Shown piece after piece: positions 44,770-53,658 of a DNA stretch of 64,000 nt. This DNA comes from an uncultured Sutterella sp. (GTDB lineage Bacteria; Pseudomonadota; Gammaproteobacteria; Burkholderiales; Burkholderiaceae_F): NCBI GenBank assembly GCA_905212345.1, contig CAJMEC010000003.1, positions 1 to 64,000 of the forward strand, written 5' to 3'. The notes beneath the pieces are model-generated. The model was not told the DNA's origin. It made no database searches and saw only the letters and a list, made by a program, of their open reading frames with translations. Position 1 is the first letter of the stretch. Each line of letters starts with the position of its first letter. Position numbers and translations under genes: made by a program.

Positions 44770-46113
44770 TTAACTGAAAAGCCCTGCGCCCGCGATCACA
44801 ACAATGACGCAGGGCACGATAAATCGAATCAAGAAGTGTGTCGTTACTAATACTTTGTCATTCATGGGAGAGGTGAGAGTCAGTTGTTTCTTCATCACCG
44901 GCCATATGAGATAGCCCCCGACGATGGCGATACCCATTGCTCCAATCGGCATGCCGACATTGCTGGTCAGAAAATCAAGCAGATCAAAGAATGTTTTGCC
45001 TGCCAATTTGTAACCGGACAATACTCCGAAACTTAGCGCGCAAATTACGCCTAAAACCGATAAGGCAATCGTATTGAGCATAATGCTGTTTCTTCTCGAG
45101 ACGTGGTATTCATCAACAAGAAACTGCACGCTCATCTCTAGGATGCTGATCGCACTTGTTAGTGCCGCCACCACCAAGCAGATGTAAAAGAGGATAGCAA
45201 AGCCTTGACCGAAGGGCAATTGGGCAAACACCGCAGGCATGGTGACGAAAGTCAAACCTGGACCAGCAGCCGGGTCCAAACTGAACGCAAAAACAGCCGG
45301 CATGATCATCAGGCCTCCCAATAGGGAGGCGAGAACCGCTAAAAATGAGATCCATGCAACCGAAGTAGGCAGGTTGACCTTATCGGATAAATATGAACCG
45401 TAATTCATCATGGAACCAGAGCCCAATGAAAGGGAGAAGAAAGCAAATCCCATGGCATTTAAAAGGGAGGAACCGCTAAAAGCTTCGGGATCATACTTAA
45501 ACATAAATTCGACTCCATCCCAAGCGTTAGGCAATGTCAATCCCCTCAAAATCAGGCACAGCATAAGAATGAAGAGGGTTGGCATCAAAAGTTTAGAGAT
45601 GCGTTCAATACCCTTTTCAACACCGAATACAATGACGCCACCCGTTAGCGCCAAAAAGGCCAGCTGCATGAAAACAGCTCGCGGGCTATCGGTGACAAAG
45701 TTATCAAAGTGGCTGCCTAACTTGGTGGTATCGGTGATGAGCCCTTGACCAATACATGCATCAAAGAGATAGTTAAGACACCAACCGCCAATAACCTGAT
45801 AAAAAGCCAGGATTAAAAACCCGGTTAATACGCTGATTTTCCCAACGCCTCCCCAGAAGGGGCCGCCGAAAAGTCTTAATGCATGGGCAGCACCACCCCG
45901 AGAAGCACGACCTAAAGCCATTTCGATCATTAAAACAATAAAACCGATGGCAATGGTCAAAACAATGTAAGGAAGAATAAATGCGGATCCGCCGTTGGTG
46001 CCGGCCATATAAGGGAATTTCCAAATGGCTCCCAGTCCTACTGCCGAACCGGCGCTGGCTAAAATAAATCCTAAACGCGTCCCCCAAACGGAGCGCTCTG
46101 AAGAAGTCGTCAT
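44770..46113 (-). CDS. Neurotransmitter:sodium symporter family transporter, copy 2
   Basis: Second NSS paralogue, 447 residues from ATG 46113. The open frame extends to 46137, but GGGA lies 7 bases before 46113 and family alignment starts there. It carries 'GFILASAGSAVGLGAIWKF' and 'YMAGTNGGSAF' at the first helices and 'FSLSLGSGSMMNYGSYL' in helix 6. The helix-6 residues differ from copy 1 ('GAGTLIVYAS'), which line the substrate pocket, so the specificities probably differ. It is spaced about 150 bp from copy 1, so it is likely a separate transcript. Confidence 0.9.
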   Translation of the reverse strand: MTTSSERSVWGTRLGFILASAGSAVGLGAIWKFPYMAGTNGGSAFILPYIVLTIAIGFIVLMIEMALGRASRGGAAHALRLFGGPFWGGVGKISVLTGFLILAFYQVIGGWCLNYLFDACIGQGLITDTTKLGSHFDNFVTDSPRAVFMQLAFLALTGGVIVFGVEKGIERISKLLMPTLFILMLCLILRGLTLPNAWDGVEFMFKYDPEAFSGSSLLNAMGFAFFSLSLGSGSMMNYGSYLSDKVNLPTSVAWISFLAVLASLLGGLMIMPAVFAFSLDPAAGPGLTFVTMPAVFAQLPFGQGFAILFYICLVVAALTSAISILEMSVQFLVDEYHVSRRNSIMLNTIALSVLGVICALSFGVLSGYKLAGKTFFDLLDFLTSNVGMPIGAMGIAIVGGYLIWPVMKKQLTLTSPMNDKVLVTTHFLIRFIVPCVIVVIAGAGLFS

Positions 46114-46258
46114 TGCTTTGTCCCTTGTTAGTAGCATGAGATGGCATGCGTCGGTATCCCGTCAGTTAAAAATGAGCCATCAAGCTTTTGTAAATAATTA
46201 GTTGGTTATTCTAGGACAATAAACGAAAGAAAGCTTGGTACAAAAGACCATTTTTGCG

Positions 46259-46293
46259 AAAAAAGCCGAAAAAACAAATACGTTTTCCGGCTT
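46259..46293 (-). terminator. Terminator of the ABC importer operon
   Basis: On the minus strand AAGCCGGAAAA pairs with TTTTTTCGGCTT and is followed by TTTT. Confidence 0.75.
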
Positions 46294-46303
46294 ATAAAGA
46301 CTA

Positions 46304-47092
46304 TTAAGACAATAGCATCTCGTCCGTTACGACACCAGCACCCTTTTCAAAAAGAGCTAATAGATCTGGAACCGTTAACTTTGATTTTTCTTCCTCTTTC
46401 ACATCCACCACAATACGGCCTTGATGCATCATGATCAAGCGGTTGCCAAAACGAAGAGCATCACGCATATTATGAGTGATCATGAGTGTAGTGAGGTGGT
46501 CGGCTTTCACCAATCGTTCTGTCAATTGGAGTACTTTTTCTGCTGTCTTGGGGTCAAGCGCTGCCGTATGTTCATCGAGTAGCAAAAGTCTAGGTTTGAC
46601 AAGCGTTGCCATTAACAGCGTCAGGGCTTGTCTTTGACCTCCGGAAAGCAAGCCAACATGGGCGCTCATTCGATCTTCCAGGCCCAATCCCAATTCTCTG
46701 AGAGCTTCCTTAAATTGAGTTGTTCTTTGTGTTTGAAAACTCCACCGAAGTCCAAGTTTTTTCCCTCTCCATGAAGCAAGTGCTAAATTTTCTTCAATCA
46801 TCATTTTGCTGGCGGTGCCTTTCATGGGGTCTTGGAAAACTCGGCCGACATATTGGGCCCGCTCATGTTCGGGCATTCGGGTGACATCAGTGTCATCAAT
46901 TCGAATTTGCCCCTGATCAATGTAAAAAGCGCCAGCGATAGCGTTTAATAACGTTGATTTCCCTGCGCCGTTTGATCCGATGACAGTGGCAAAATCACCG
47001 TCTTGGAGAGTTAGAGAAACACCCTGCAAAGCGCGTTTTTCATTAACACTGCCTGGGAAAAACGTTTTGTGAATATTGTCGATCGTGAGCAT
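46304..47092 (-). CDS. ABC importer ATPase (COG1101, TrpXYZ type)
   Basis: Cytoplasmic ATPase of an importer, 262 residues. Walker A 'GSNGAGKSTLLNAI' (about 38-51), signature 'LLSGGQRQAL' (about 147-156), Walker B 'LLLLDEHTAALD' (about 168-179), and the switch histidine 'MITHNMRDAL' are intact. 'GRVFQDPMKGTA' around the Q-loop is characteristic of this COG1101 group. It is the last gene of SBP-permease-ATPase. Homologous systems in Gram-positives are controlled by tryptophan T-boxes; that supports, but does not prove, aromatic amino-acid uptake here. Confidence 0.85.
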   Translation of the reverse strand: MLTIDNIHKTFFPGSVNEKRALQGVSLTLQDGDFATVIGSNGAGKSTLLNAIAGAFYIDQGQIRIDDTDVTRMPEHERAQYVGRVFQDPMKGTASKMMIEENLALASWRGKKLGLRWSFQTQRTTQFKEALRELGLGLEDRMSAHVGLLSGGQRQALTLLMATLVKPRLLLLDEHTAALDPKTAEKVLQLTERLVKADHLTTLMITHNMRDALRFGNRLIMMHQGRIVVDVKEEEKSKLTVPDLLALFEKGAGVVTDEMLLS

Positions 47093-47110
47093 GAACTTCT
47101 CCAGGTGGTG

Positions 47111-47992
47111 TTAGGCGCGGCGTTGCCGTTCGAGCCATTTTTCTCGAATTAAAGGCATGGACAGAGCCAAGGCCACAAGTAGCGCGGTAAAAAGTTTCAG
47201 ATCATTGGGTGGCATTCCCAGTTGCAAGACGACAGCAATGACTAAGCGGTAAACAATGGAGCCCAAAATAACGGAGATAAGGCAGTTTTTAAAACTTTTT
47301 GTACCGAAGAGCACCTCCCCAATAATGACAGATGCTAAGCCAATAACGATGGTACCCGTGCCCATGCCGACATCGGCAAAACCGTTAGATTGTGCGACGA
47401 GAGCCCCAGAGAGCGCGACTAAGGCGTTACTGATTAATAAACCCAATACAATCATTCGATTAGTATTGACACCCTGTGCGCGGGCCATCTGAGAATTACA
47501 CCCAGTCGCGCGGATTGCGGTGCCAATTTCGGTACCAAAAAACCAATACATAAGACAACCAATGAAAACAGCGGCAACAATACCCACGGTCAACATGGCA
47601 ACCGTTGAGCTCATCCCAAAAGATTCCGCATAAGAGAAAATCGTATCGACGCGCAGCAGCGCAACATTGGCTTTCCCCATGACATGCAGGTTGATGGAAT
47701 AAAGACCAATCATGGTAAGAATCCCAGCTAAAAGGGCAGGGATCTTCAGTCGCGTCGTGAAAAAGCCCGTTACGACACCGGCTAGGGCTCCCGCGATGGC
47801 GGCCAGGAAAAAGGCAATGAGCATGCCGTAACCGTTGACAAGCGCAGTCGCTGCCACGGCGGCTCCGAGTGGGAAACTCCCTTCAACCGACAAATCAGCA
47901 ATATCAAGAACGCGAAAGGTTATGTATACACCTAAAGCCAAGAGCGCCCACAAAAGACCTTGCGCGACAGTGGGTATCAAAATATCAATCAT
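47111..47992 (-). CDS. ABC importer permease (COG4120, TrpXYZ type)
   Basis: Inner-membrane channel subunit of 293 residues with about 8-9 hydrophobic helices. The opening 'LIPTVAQGLLWALLALGVYI' and 'RVLDIADLSVEGSFPLGAAV' (about 27-46) are typical of the COG4120 / branched-chain-permease-like group. 'EIGTAIRATGCNSQMARAQG' (about 155-174) is the loop that contacts the ATPase. It lies 18 bases before the ATPase gene and 63 bases after the binding-protein gene, with a hairpin in that second gap. Confidence 0.85.
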   Translation of the reverse strand: MIDILIPTVAQGLLWALLALGVYITFRVLDIADLSVEGSFPLGAAVAATALVNGYGMLIAFFLAAIAGALAGVVTGFFTTRLKIPALLAGILTMIGLYSINLHVMGKANVALLRVDTIFSYAESFGMSSTVAMLTVGIVAAVFIGCLMYWFFGTEIGTAIRATGCNSQMARAQGVNTNRMIVLGLLISNALVALSGALVAQSNGFADVGMGTGTIVIGLASVIIGEVLFGTKSFKNCLISVILGSIVYRLVIAVVLQLGMPPNDLKLFTALLVALALSMPLIREKWLERQRRA

Positions 47993-48008
47993 TTTTCTGT
48001 GTCAAACA

Positions 48009-48036
48009 CCCCGTTGTTCTACTAAGAGCAACGGGG
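48009..48036 (-). promoter_or_regulatory. Hairpin between binding-protein and permease genes
   Basis: The stem CCCCGTTG/CAACGGGG is perfect. Such hairpins often protect the upstream mRNA so that the binding protein is made in excess over the membrane subunits. That role is inference here. Confidence 0.5.
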
Positions 48037-48055
48037 ATATAAGTATTCAATCGAA

Positions 48056-49042
48056 TTAGTAGCGAATTAACTCCGCATTTTTAGCAAGAGAGTCCGGAAT
48101 CTTTATGCCGAGTTTTTCTGCTACGGATGCGTTGATTTTGGCCTTAAATTCTGTTTGGAAACGAATGGCCATGTTTTGTGGCTGAGCCTTACCTTGCAAT
48201 ATGTCTGCGCCCATATCACCCGCAATGCGGCCGAGATTGTAGTAGTCCACGCCAATCGTTGCCAGGCCTCCGCCTTTTAGCATACCTTCTTCACCCGTGA
48301 TGACGCCGATACCGGCTGGCGTTGTGATTTTGGTCAGAACAGGCATGGCCGAAGCAATAATGTTGTCAGTCGGCACGTAAATGACATCGACTTTGTCGAG
48401 CATACTTTGAGCCGTTTGCTGGACATCATTGACAGAGGAGACAGTCAGTTCTACCAACGTTAGCCCACGCTTTTGGACCTCTTCTTTTAGAATTTTTGCC
48501 TGAAACTGAGAGTTAATTTCAGAGCTGTTGTAGATTGTGCCGATACGTTTGGCATCGGGAACCAATTCAAGCATCAGTTTGACTTGTTCGGCGACGGGGT
48601 TCAAATCAGACGAACCCGTCACATTCGTATCTGGCTTTTGGTTGGATTTAACGAGTTTAGCTACCTCAAAATCAGTAACCGCTGTCGCGACAATCGGCGT
48701 TTTATCTGTGGCATTGGCAACGACTTGAGCGGCGGGGGTAGCGATGGCAAAAATCAGGGGATATTTTTGAGTGACAAAGCGCTGAGCGATATTGCCGAGG
48801 TTGGATTGATCAGCTTGGGCGTTTTGTTGGTCAAATTCCACATTCAATCCGCGAGCTTTGACGGCATCAACAATTCCTCGATTGGCTTCATCAAGAGCAG
48901 GGTGTTCAACCAACTGAACAAGACCCACGGTAGTAGAAGTTTTTGACTGGGCAGTCGGATCATTTTTTTCTTCTCCGCAACCCGTTAAAGCGATAAGACT
49001 TGCCGAGATAACGGCGGCAAGGGCAACTTTCCTGATTTTCAT
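48056..49042 (-). CDS. ABC importer substrate-binding lipoprotein (COG2984, TrpX type)
   Basis: Captures the substrate in the periplasm. The 328 residues start with a lipoprotein signal ending in the lipobox LTGC (Cys about residue 22), followed by an acidic linker. Family stretches of the COG2984 type are 'VGLVQLVEHPALDEANRG' (about 39-56), 'AQRFVTQKYPLIFAIATPAAQ' in two parts, 'IGTIYNSSEINSQ', and 'GGLATIGVDYYNLGRIAGDM'. It is the first gene of the operon. It is preceded by 325 bp that contain pairing segments but no gene. Confidence 0.87.
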   Translation of the reverse strand: MKIRKVALAAVISASLIALTGCGEEKNDPTAQSKTSTTVGLVQLVEHPALDEANRGIVDAVKARGLNVEFDQQNAQADQSNLGNIAQRFVTQKYPLIFAIATPAAQVVANATDKTPIVATAVTDFEVAKLVKSNQKPDTNVTGSSDLNPVAEQVKLMLELVPDAKRIGTIYNSSEINSQFQAKILKEEVQKRGLTLVELTVSSVNDVQQTAQSMLDKVDVIYVPTDNIIASAMPVLTKITTPAGIGVITGEEGMLKGGGLATIGVDYYNLGRIAGDMGADILQGKAQPQNMAIRFQTEFKAKINASVAEKLGIKIPDSLAKNAELIRY

Positions 49043-49367
49043 AGCCTGTCCTTTGTTTTAGGTTCGATCCTGCGCGAAAAATAGTCAGACGGTAAAGGGA
49101 GCGCAGTCCGATTTCTTCGGTAAGCCGACTGTTTTATTTAACCGGCTTTAGGCGCGATCTACCACCCTTTGTAAGGTGACCGCTTCAGGTCATGTTATCA
49201 CGATTATGTTTTGAATCTGTTTTTGAATACGAAAGACCTAAGGATGTTTATTTATTTTGGAAAAAATCCAAGTCAGATAACTGATAGCGCTCTGAGGGAT
49301 TAATCCTGATCGGGCACTCATAAAAGTCAGTGATAATGATCCCATTAACGAAAGCGGAGATTCAATA
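49043..49367. other. Intergenic region with possible leader structure
   Basis: This is the divergent gap between the ABC operon and the CapA-like gene. On the minus strand, GACC/GGTC, AAGCCG/CGGCTT and other short stems can be drawn in the 170 bases before the binding-protein gene. They match no riboswitch family that I recognise. The half nearer the CapA-like gene is AT-rich, as expected for a promoter. No coding frame is convincing. Confidence 0.35.
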
Positions 49368-50661
49368 ATGCGCACATCATTTATTGCAACGGGAGATAGT
49401 TTTATTATTCGTCGAATTCCAGCTCAAGGTTATTCTGGTTTTAAAGATTTAAAAACACTTATTGAAAAGCATGATGTCCGGTTCACCAATTTGGAGATGA
49501 CTTTTCATGACAATGAAGCATTTCCGGCAGCAGCCAGTGGGGGTCTTGGGCTGTGAGCGAGCCGGCAATGCTCGACGATATGAAGCGATATGGATTTAAT
49601 CTTTTCAACACAGCCAATAATCATTCAGGTGATTTCGGACAGCTGGGCGTTTTAGCAAGGATTAAGCATTTGAAAGAACGCGATATGGTCTTTGCCGGAA
49701 CCGGAGCGACATTGCAAGAGGCAAGCAAGGCGTGTTATTTGGAGACTCCTCAGGCACGTGTCGCCCTTATTGGAGCCACATCCAATTTGGATCCTGCGGC
49801 TATCGCCGGTGGGCAGGGATTCAGAATGAGCGGACGGCCGGGCTTAAATCCGCTTCGCTACAAGACGATTTACCACGTGGATCAGGAGACTTTTGAAATG
49901 GTCAATCGTATGGCGAAGCGGTTGCACATTAACGATTATCAGGAATTGACAATTGAATTAGGTTACGCCGCGCCGTTTCCCCCAAATATAGCCTGTTTAG
50001 GTACTTATCGATTTGTGTTGGATAGTGAAAACTTTGTAGAAACGATTCCCGATCCAATTGATGAAGAACGCATTCTGGATGAAATTCGAGAGGCAAAAAG
50101 ACAGGCAGATATTGTTTTATTCAGTCTTCACACTCACGAAATGGTTGGCAAGGACTTTTTTAGTATCCCAGAATTTATTTCAACGATTTCTCATAAAGCG
50201 ATTGACGCCGGTGCCAGTGTTGTTATCGGACATGGACCACATATGTTGCGAGGCGTAGAGGCTTACCATGGGGAGTCATTTTTCATAGTCTCGGAAACTT
50301 TCTCTTCCAGACGGAGACCATTGCTTCTCAGCCTTACGATGCCTTTGTCAAAATGCATCTTTCTCAGGATACGAGAGTTGGTGAATATATGGATAATCGA
50401 AGTAAAAACGGCACGGTAGGTTATCCCGTTATGCCTGACATTTGGAATGCGTTTGTTGCATCATGGACAATGGAAAATGGAGAACTTCAGAATGTGAAGT
50501 TGTATCCAATTGAACTGGGACAGCATTTGAGCAGGGCTCAGCGTGGTTGGCCGCGTCTGTCAGAATCCAACGAAACATTGGAAAAAATCAGACTGTTGAG
50601 CGAAAAACTGGGAACGAAAATAAGTATTGAAAACGGAATTGGAACCGTAGAGTTGAAATAA
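49368..50661 (+). pseudogene. CapA-like (poly-gamma-glutamate synthesis type) protein, two frameshifts
   Basis: Three frames in series encode one CapA/PGA_cap metallophosphatase-like protein of about 430 residues: 49368-49556 ('FIATGDSFI', 'TNLEMTF'), 49553-about 50286 ('NTANNHSGDFG', 'VIGHGPHMLRGVEAYHG') and about 50290-50661 ('LGNF' onward). At a GGGGG run near 49537 one missing base separates 'AASGG' from 'WAVSEPAM'. At the TTTTT run near 50279 one missing base would restore 'FFHSLGNF', the family motif. There is no signal peptide. Both breaks are single-base losses in homopolymers, so they are either true decay, phase variation or sequencing error. The family's role is in capsule or peptide metabolism; the function here is uncertain. 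Confidence 0.82.
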
Positions 50662-50670
50662 AAGAAGCAT

Positions 50671-50705
50671 TTCATTGGCCGGTGCCTTTCCCACCGGCCA
50701 ATGAA
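50671..50705. terminator. Shared terminator of the CapA-like gene and NSS copy 3
   Basis: The 14-bp stem TTCATTGGCCGGTG and its complement lie between convergent genes. The T-content is modest. Confidence 0.65.
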
Positions 50706-50711
50706 GCAAAG

Positions 50712-52046
50712 TTAAATTCCGGAAATGAGAACCGTGATTACAAGGATAGGTGCGAAAATAGCGATGCTCCAGCGCAAGATTGAATAGGTTGAGTTGCTGT
50801 GCAGATGTGACTTATCCCCGGAAATGAAAGGCTTGATTTGAGGCCATGCGATCCAACTGGAAAGCACGGCGATCATTAACCCGCCAATCGGTAAGCTGAT
50901 GTTGCTGGTTAAGTAATCGATCCAATCAAAAAATGTTTTTCCCAGCCACTTGGTGTCTGCGAGAGGACCAAATGAAAGGGCACTGAAAGAGCCGACGATC
51001 ATCAGGCCGACCGTCGTGACAACCACGGCCTTAGGGCGGCTCCATTTCCATTCGTCATGCAAGAAGGCTACATCAATTTCAAGCATTGAAACGGAACTGG
51101 TGATGGCCGCCACCAATAAGCAGGCATAAAAGGTGATGGCAAAGAAATTTCCCAAGGGCATTTGCGCAAAAATAGCCGGCATGGTTACAAAGGTCAGACC
51201 GGGTCCCGCACTTGGATCTAACCCGAAAGCAAAAACCGCCGGCATAACCATCAATGCGCCGAGGAGGGAGCTGATGATGGTTAAAAAAGCAATCCAAGCT
51301 GACGAACCAATGAGGTCAACTTTACTGTCCAAATAACTGCCGTAAGTGAGCATGCAGCCGCTGCCCAAGCATAAAGAGAAGAAGGTAAAGCCCATGGTTG
51401 AGAGCAGAGCATCGAAAGTGAACGCTTGAGGGTTCCAACTGAAAAGATACTCAATGCCTTGGAATGCGCCCGGTAAAAAAAGCGAGCGCACGATAATGAC
51501 CAACATCAAAATGAATAACAGGGGCATGAGAACTTTAGATAGCCGTTCGATGCCGCTACTTACCCCATAGGCGACCACCCAAGCCGTAATGACTAAAAAG
51601 AGTGCCTGATAGCCGATAGCCAATTCCGGATCACCCGATATTGAAGCAAAGTGTGCGCCTAGTTGAGCTTGATCGGCGACCAGTCCCGCTCCCAAGCAAG
51701 CGTTGACGAAATACGCGATTGTCCAACCGCCGATGGCAGAATAAAAGCTAAGAATCAAAAAGCCCGTAATGACGCCCAAATAGCCGGCACGTCCCCAATT
51801 TTTTCCGCCTAATTTTCTGAAAGCCGTGACAATGCAACCGGCCCCAGCCCGACCAATGGTTAGCTCTGCGATCAGTAGCACCAGACCGATAGTGAATGTC
51901 AGCACAATAAAGGGGAATAAAAAAGCAGAGCCGCCATTAGAGCCTACGAGGTAAGGGAATTTCCAAATTGCACCTAACCCAACGGCCGCGCCGGCGCTTG
52001 CAAGCACAAAACCTAATCGAGAACCCCACGTAGAACGATCACTCAT
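50712..52046 (-). CDS. Neurotransmitter:sodium symporter family transporter, copy 3
   Basis: Third NSS paralogue, 444 residues. 'RLGFVLASAGAAVGLGAIWK' and 'YLVGSNGGSAFLFPF' are the first-helix signatures. Helix 6 is 'FFSLCLGSGCMLTYGSYL', with cysteines unlike the other copies, hinting at a different substrate. It differs from copies 1, 2 and 4 throughout, so this is an old paralogue and not a recent duplication. It lies 71 bp after copy 4, separated by a terminator-like hairpin. Confidence 0.9.
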   Translation of the reverse strand: MSDRSTWGSRLGFVLASAGAAVGLGAIWKFPYLVGSNGGSAFLFPFIVLTFTIGLVLLIAELTIGRAGAGCIVTAFRKLGGKNWGRAGYLGVITGFLILSFYSAIGGWTIAYFVNACLGAGLVADQAQLGAHFASISGDPELAIGYQALFLVITAWVVAYGVSSGIERLSKVLMPLLFILMLVIIVRSLFLPGAFQGIEYLFSWNPQAFTFDALLSTMGFTFFSLCLGSGCMLTYGSYLDSKVDLIGSSAWIAFLTIISSLLGALMVMPAVFAFGLDPSAGPGLTFVTMPAIFAQMPLGNFFAITFYACLLVAAITSSVSMLEIDVAFLHDEWKWSRPKAVVVTTVGLMIVGSFSALSFGPLADTKWLGKTFFDWIDYLTSNISLPIGGLMIAVLSSWIAWPQIKPFISGDKSHLHSNSTYSILRWSIAIFAPILVITVLISGI

Positions 52047-52060
52047 ATCATGAACCTATG

Positions 52061-52092
52061 AAAACGCGCCCGGCCATCTTCGGCTCGGGCGC
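52061..52092 (-). terminator. Terminator after NSS copy 4
   Basis: On the minus strand GCGCCCG/CGGGCGC is followed by GTTTTC. It overlaps the promoter region expected for copy 3. Confidence 0.65.
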
Positions 52093-52117
52093 TTCAGAAT
52101 GATATTTTAATTGTAAC

Positions 52118-53461
52118 CTAAATGCCCGAAATCAAAACGATGACAACGAGTGCCGGAGCCAATAAAGAAATGGTCAGGCGTATCCACCCGATTGTCAGAA
52201 CCGAATGATGACGAATAGCAAGCATTTGTTGCTTCATAACAGGCCATGCCTTCCATCCGGCTAAAGCAGCGATACTGAGACCGCCGAGTGGCATCAGAAT
52301 GTTGGAGCAGACGTAGTCGGAAAAATCAAAAATAGACATCCCGTTGATTTCAACCCATGCGAAAGAGCTAAACGAAAGTGCTTGAAGGCTTGCGAAAATG
52401 AAAAGAGTGATCCAGCATAATGCCGTTGCAGCCCGTCTGCGCATGCCCCACTCGTTGATAAGGTAAGCAACAACAACTTCCAGCAAGGATACGGAGCTTG
52501 TAATAGCCGCAATGAAAAGACAGACATAAAAAGCGGCCGCCAACACATCAGCCATTGGCATATGCTCAAAAATCATTGGAATCGTGATAAACACCAAACC
52601 GGTTCCAGCGGCCGGATCCATGCCGAAGGCAAATACCGCGGGAATAATCATGACACCTGCCAGAAGCGCTGCCTGGGTTGATAAAAAAGCCACCCATACG
52701 GAAGAGCCCGGAATGTCTGTATGCGAACTCAGGTAGGAACCGTAAGTCACCATGATGCCCGCGCCCAGAGACAGCGAAAAGAAGGTAAATCCCATAGCGT
52801 TTAGGATCGTGGCTCCGCTAACTTGTTCCCAGTTAAACGAAAATAGGAATTGCATGCCTTCCCAAGAGCCCGGCATCATTAAGGATCGGATGATGATGAA
52901 AATCATCAGGATAAACAAAAGCGGCATAAGGTACTTTGCAATTTTTTCAATACCTTTTTCAACCCCTAAGGCGACCACTGCACAAGTAGCCGTCAGGTAT
53001 AGGAACATGAAGAAAACGTTTACCGTTCCGTTGCTGACTAATGCTTTGAAATGATCAGAGAGAATTTTCGGGTCGCCATTGACAACATTGCCGGCAAAGG
53101 AATCAAACAAATAGGAAACGCACCAACCGCCGATGACAGAGTAATAGGTCAAAATAATGTAGGCATTTAAGACAGCGATACCGCCGACGATAGCAAAAAA
53201 AGGACCGCCTACTTTCTTTAACGCATGAACGGCTGAGCCTCTGCCTGCTCGTCCCATGGCACATTCGGCCATGACCAAAACAATGCCGATCGTAAAGGTG
53301 AAAATTAAAAAGGGAACAATAAAAGCGGCTCCGCCGTTAGTGCCGGCCCAAAATGGGAATTTCCAAATGGCGCCTAGGCCAATGGCGGAACTGGCGGAAG
53401 CAAGAATGAACCCGAGACGGGAACTCCAAACAGTGTCGGCGATGCTGTTATCTGATGCCAT
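52118..53461 (-). CDS. Neurotransmitter:sodium symporter family transporter, copy 4
   Basis: Fourth NSS paralogue, 447 residues. 'RLGFILASASSAIGLGAIWK' has ASASSAIG where the other copies read ASAGAAVG or ASAGSAVG, and 'FWAGTNGGAAFIVPF' follows. These are substitutions at the unwound part of helix 1, where substrate and sodium bind, so the transport properties may differ. Helix 6 is 'FFSLSLGAGIMVTYGSYL'. AAGGA precedes the ATG. It is transcribed toward copy 3. Confidence 0.9.
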   Translation of the reverse strand: MASDNSIADTVWSSRLGFILASASSAIGLGAIWKFPFWAGTNGGAAFIVPFLIFTFTIGIVLVMAECAMGRAGRGSAVHALKKVGGPFFAIVGGIAVLNAYIILTYYSVIGGWCVSYLFDSFAGNVVNGDPKILSDHFKALVSNGTVNVFFMFLYLTATCAVVALGVEKGIEKIAKYLMPLLFILMIFIIIRSLMMPGSWEGMQFLFSFNWEQVSGATILNAMGFTFFSLSLGAGIMVTYGSYLSSHTDIPGSSVWVAFLSTQAALLAGVMIIPAVFAFGMDPAAGTGLVFITIPMIFEHMPMADVLAAAFYVCLFIAAITSSVSLLEVVVAYLINEWGMRRRAATALCWITLFIFASLQALSFSSFAWVEINGMSIFDFSDYVCSNILMPLGGLSIAALAGWKAWPVMKQQMLAIRHHSVLTIGWIRLTISLLAPALVVIVLISGI

Positions 53462-53609
53462 TTTTATTCCTTTTTCGATCTGATTTCTGAGAGACTGAAT
53501 GCAGGTAGCTCATTTTAGTGGAGCAGACAAATGAAAACGAATTTCATCTAGGCGCTTCCTACTAGACTCATTTTGTTTTCAGTCCAACGGAAAGCGAGGG
53601 ATAGGATTG

Positions 53610-53651
53610 GAAAGAAAAAAGGCGATGAACGACTTTGTGTCCATCGCCCTT
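53610..53651 (-). terminator. Terminator of spoT
   Basis: On the minus strand GGCGATG/CATCGCC is followed by TTTTTT. Confidence 0.8.
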
Positions 53652-53658
53652 AAAACGA

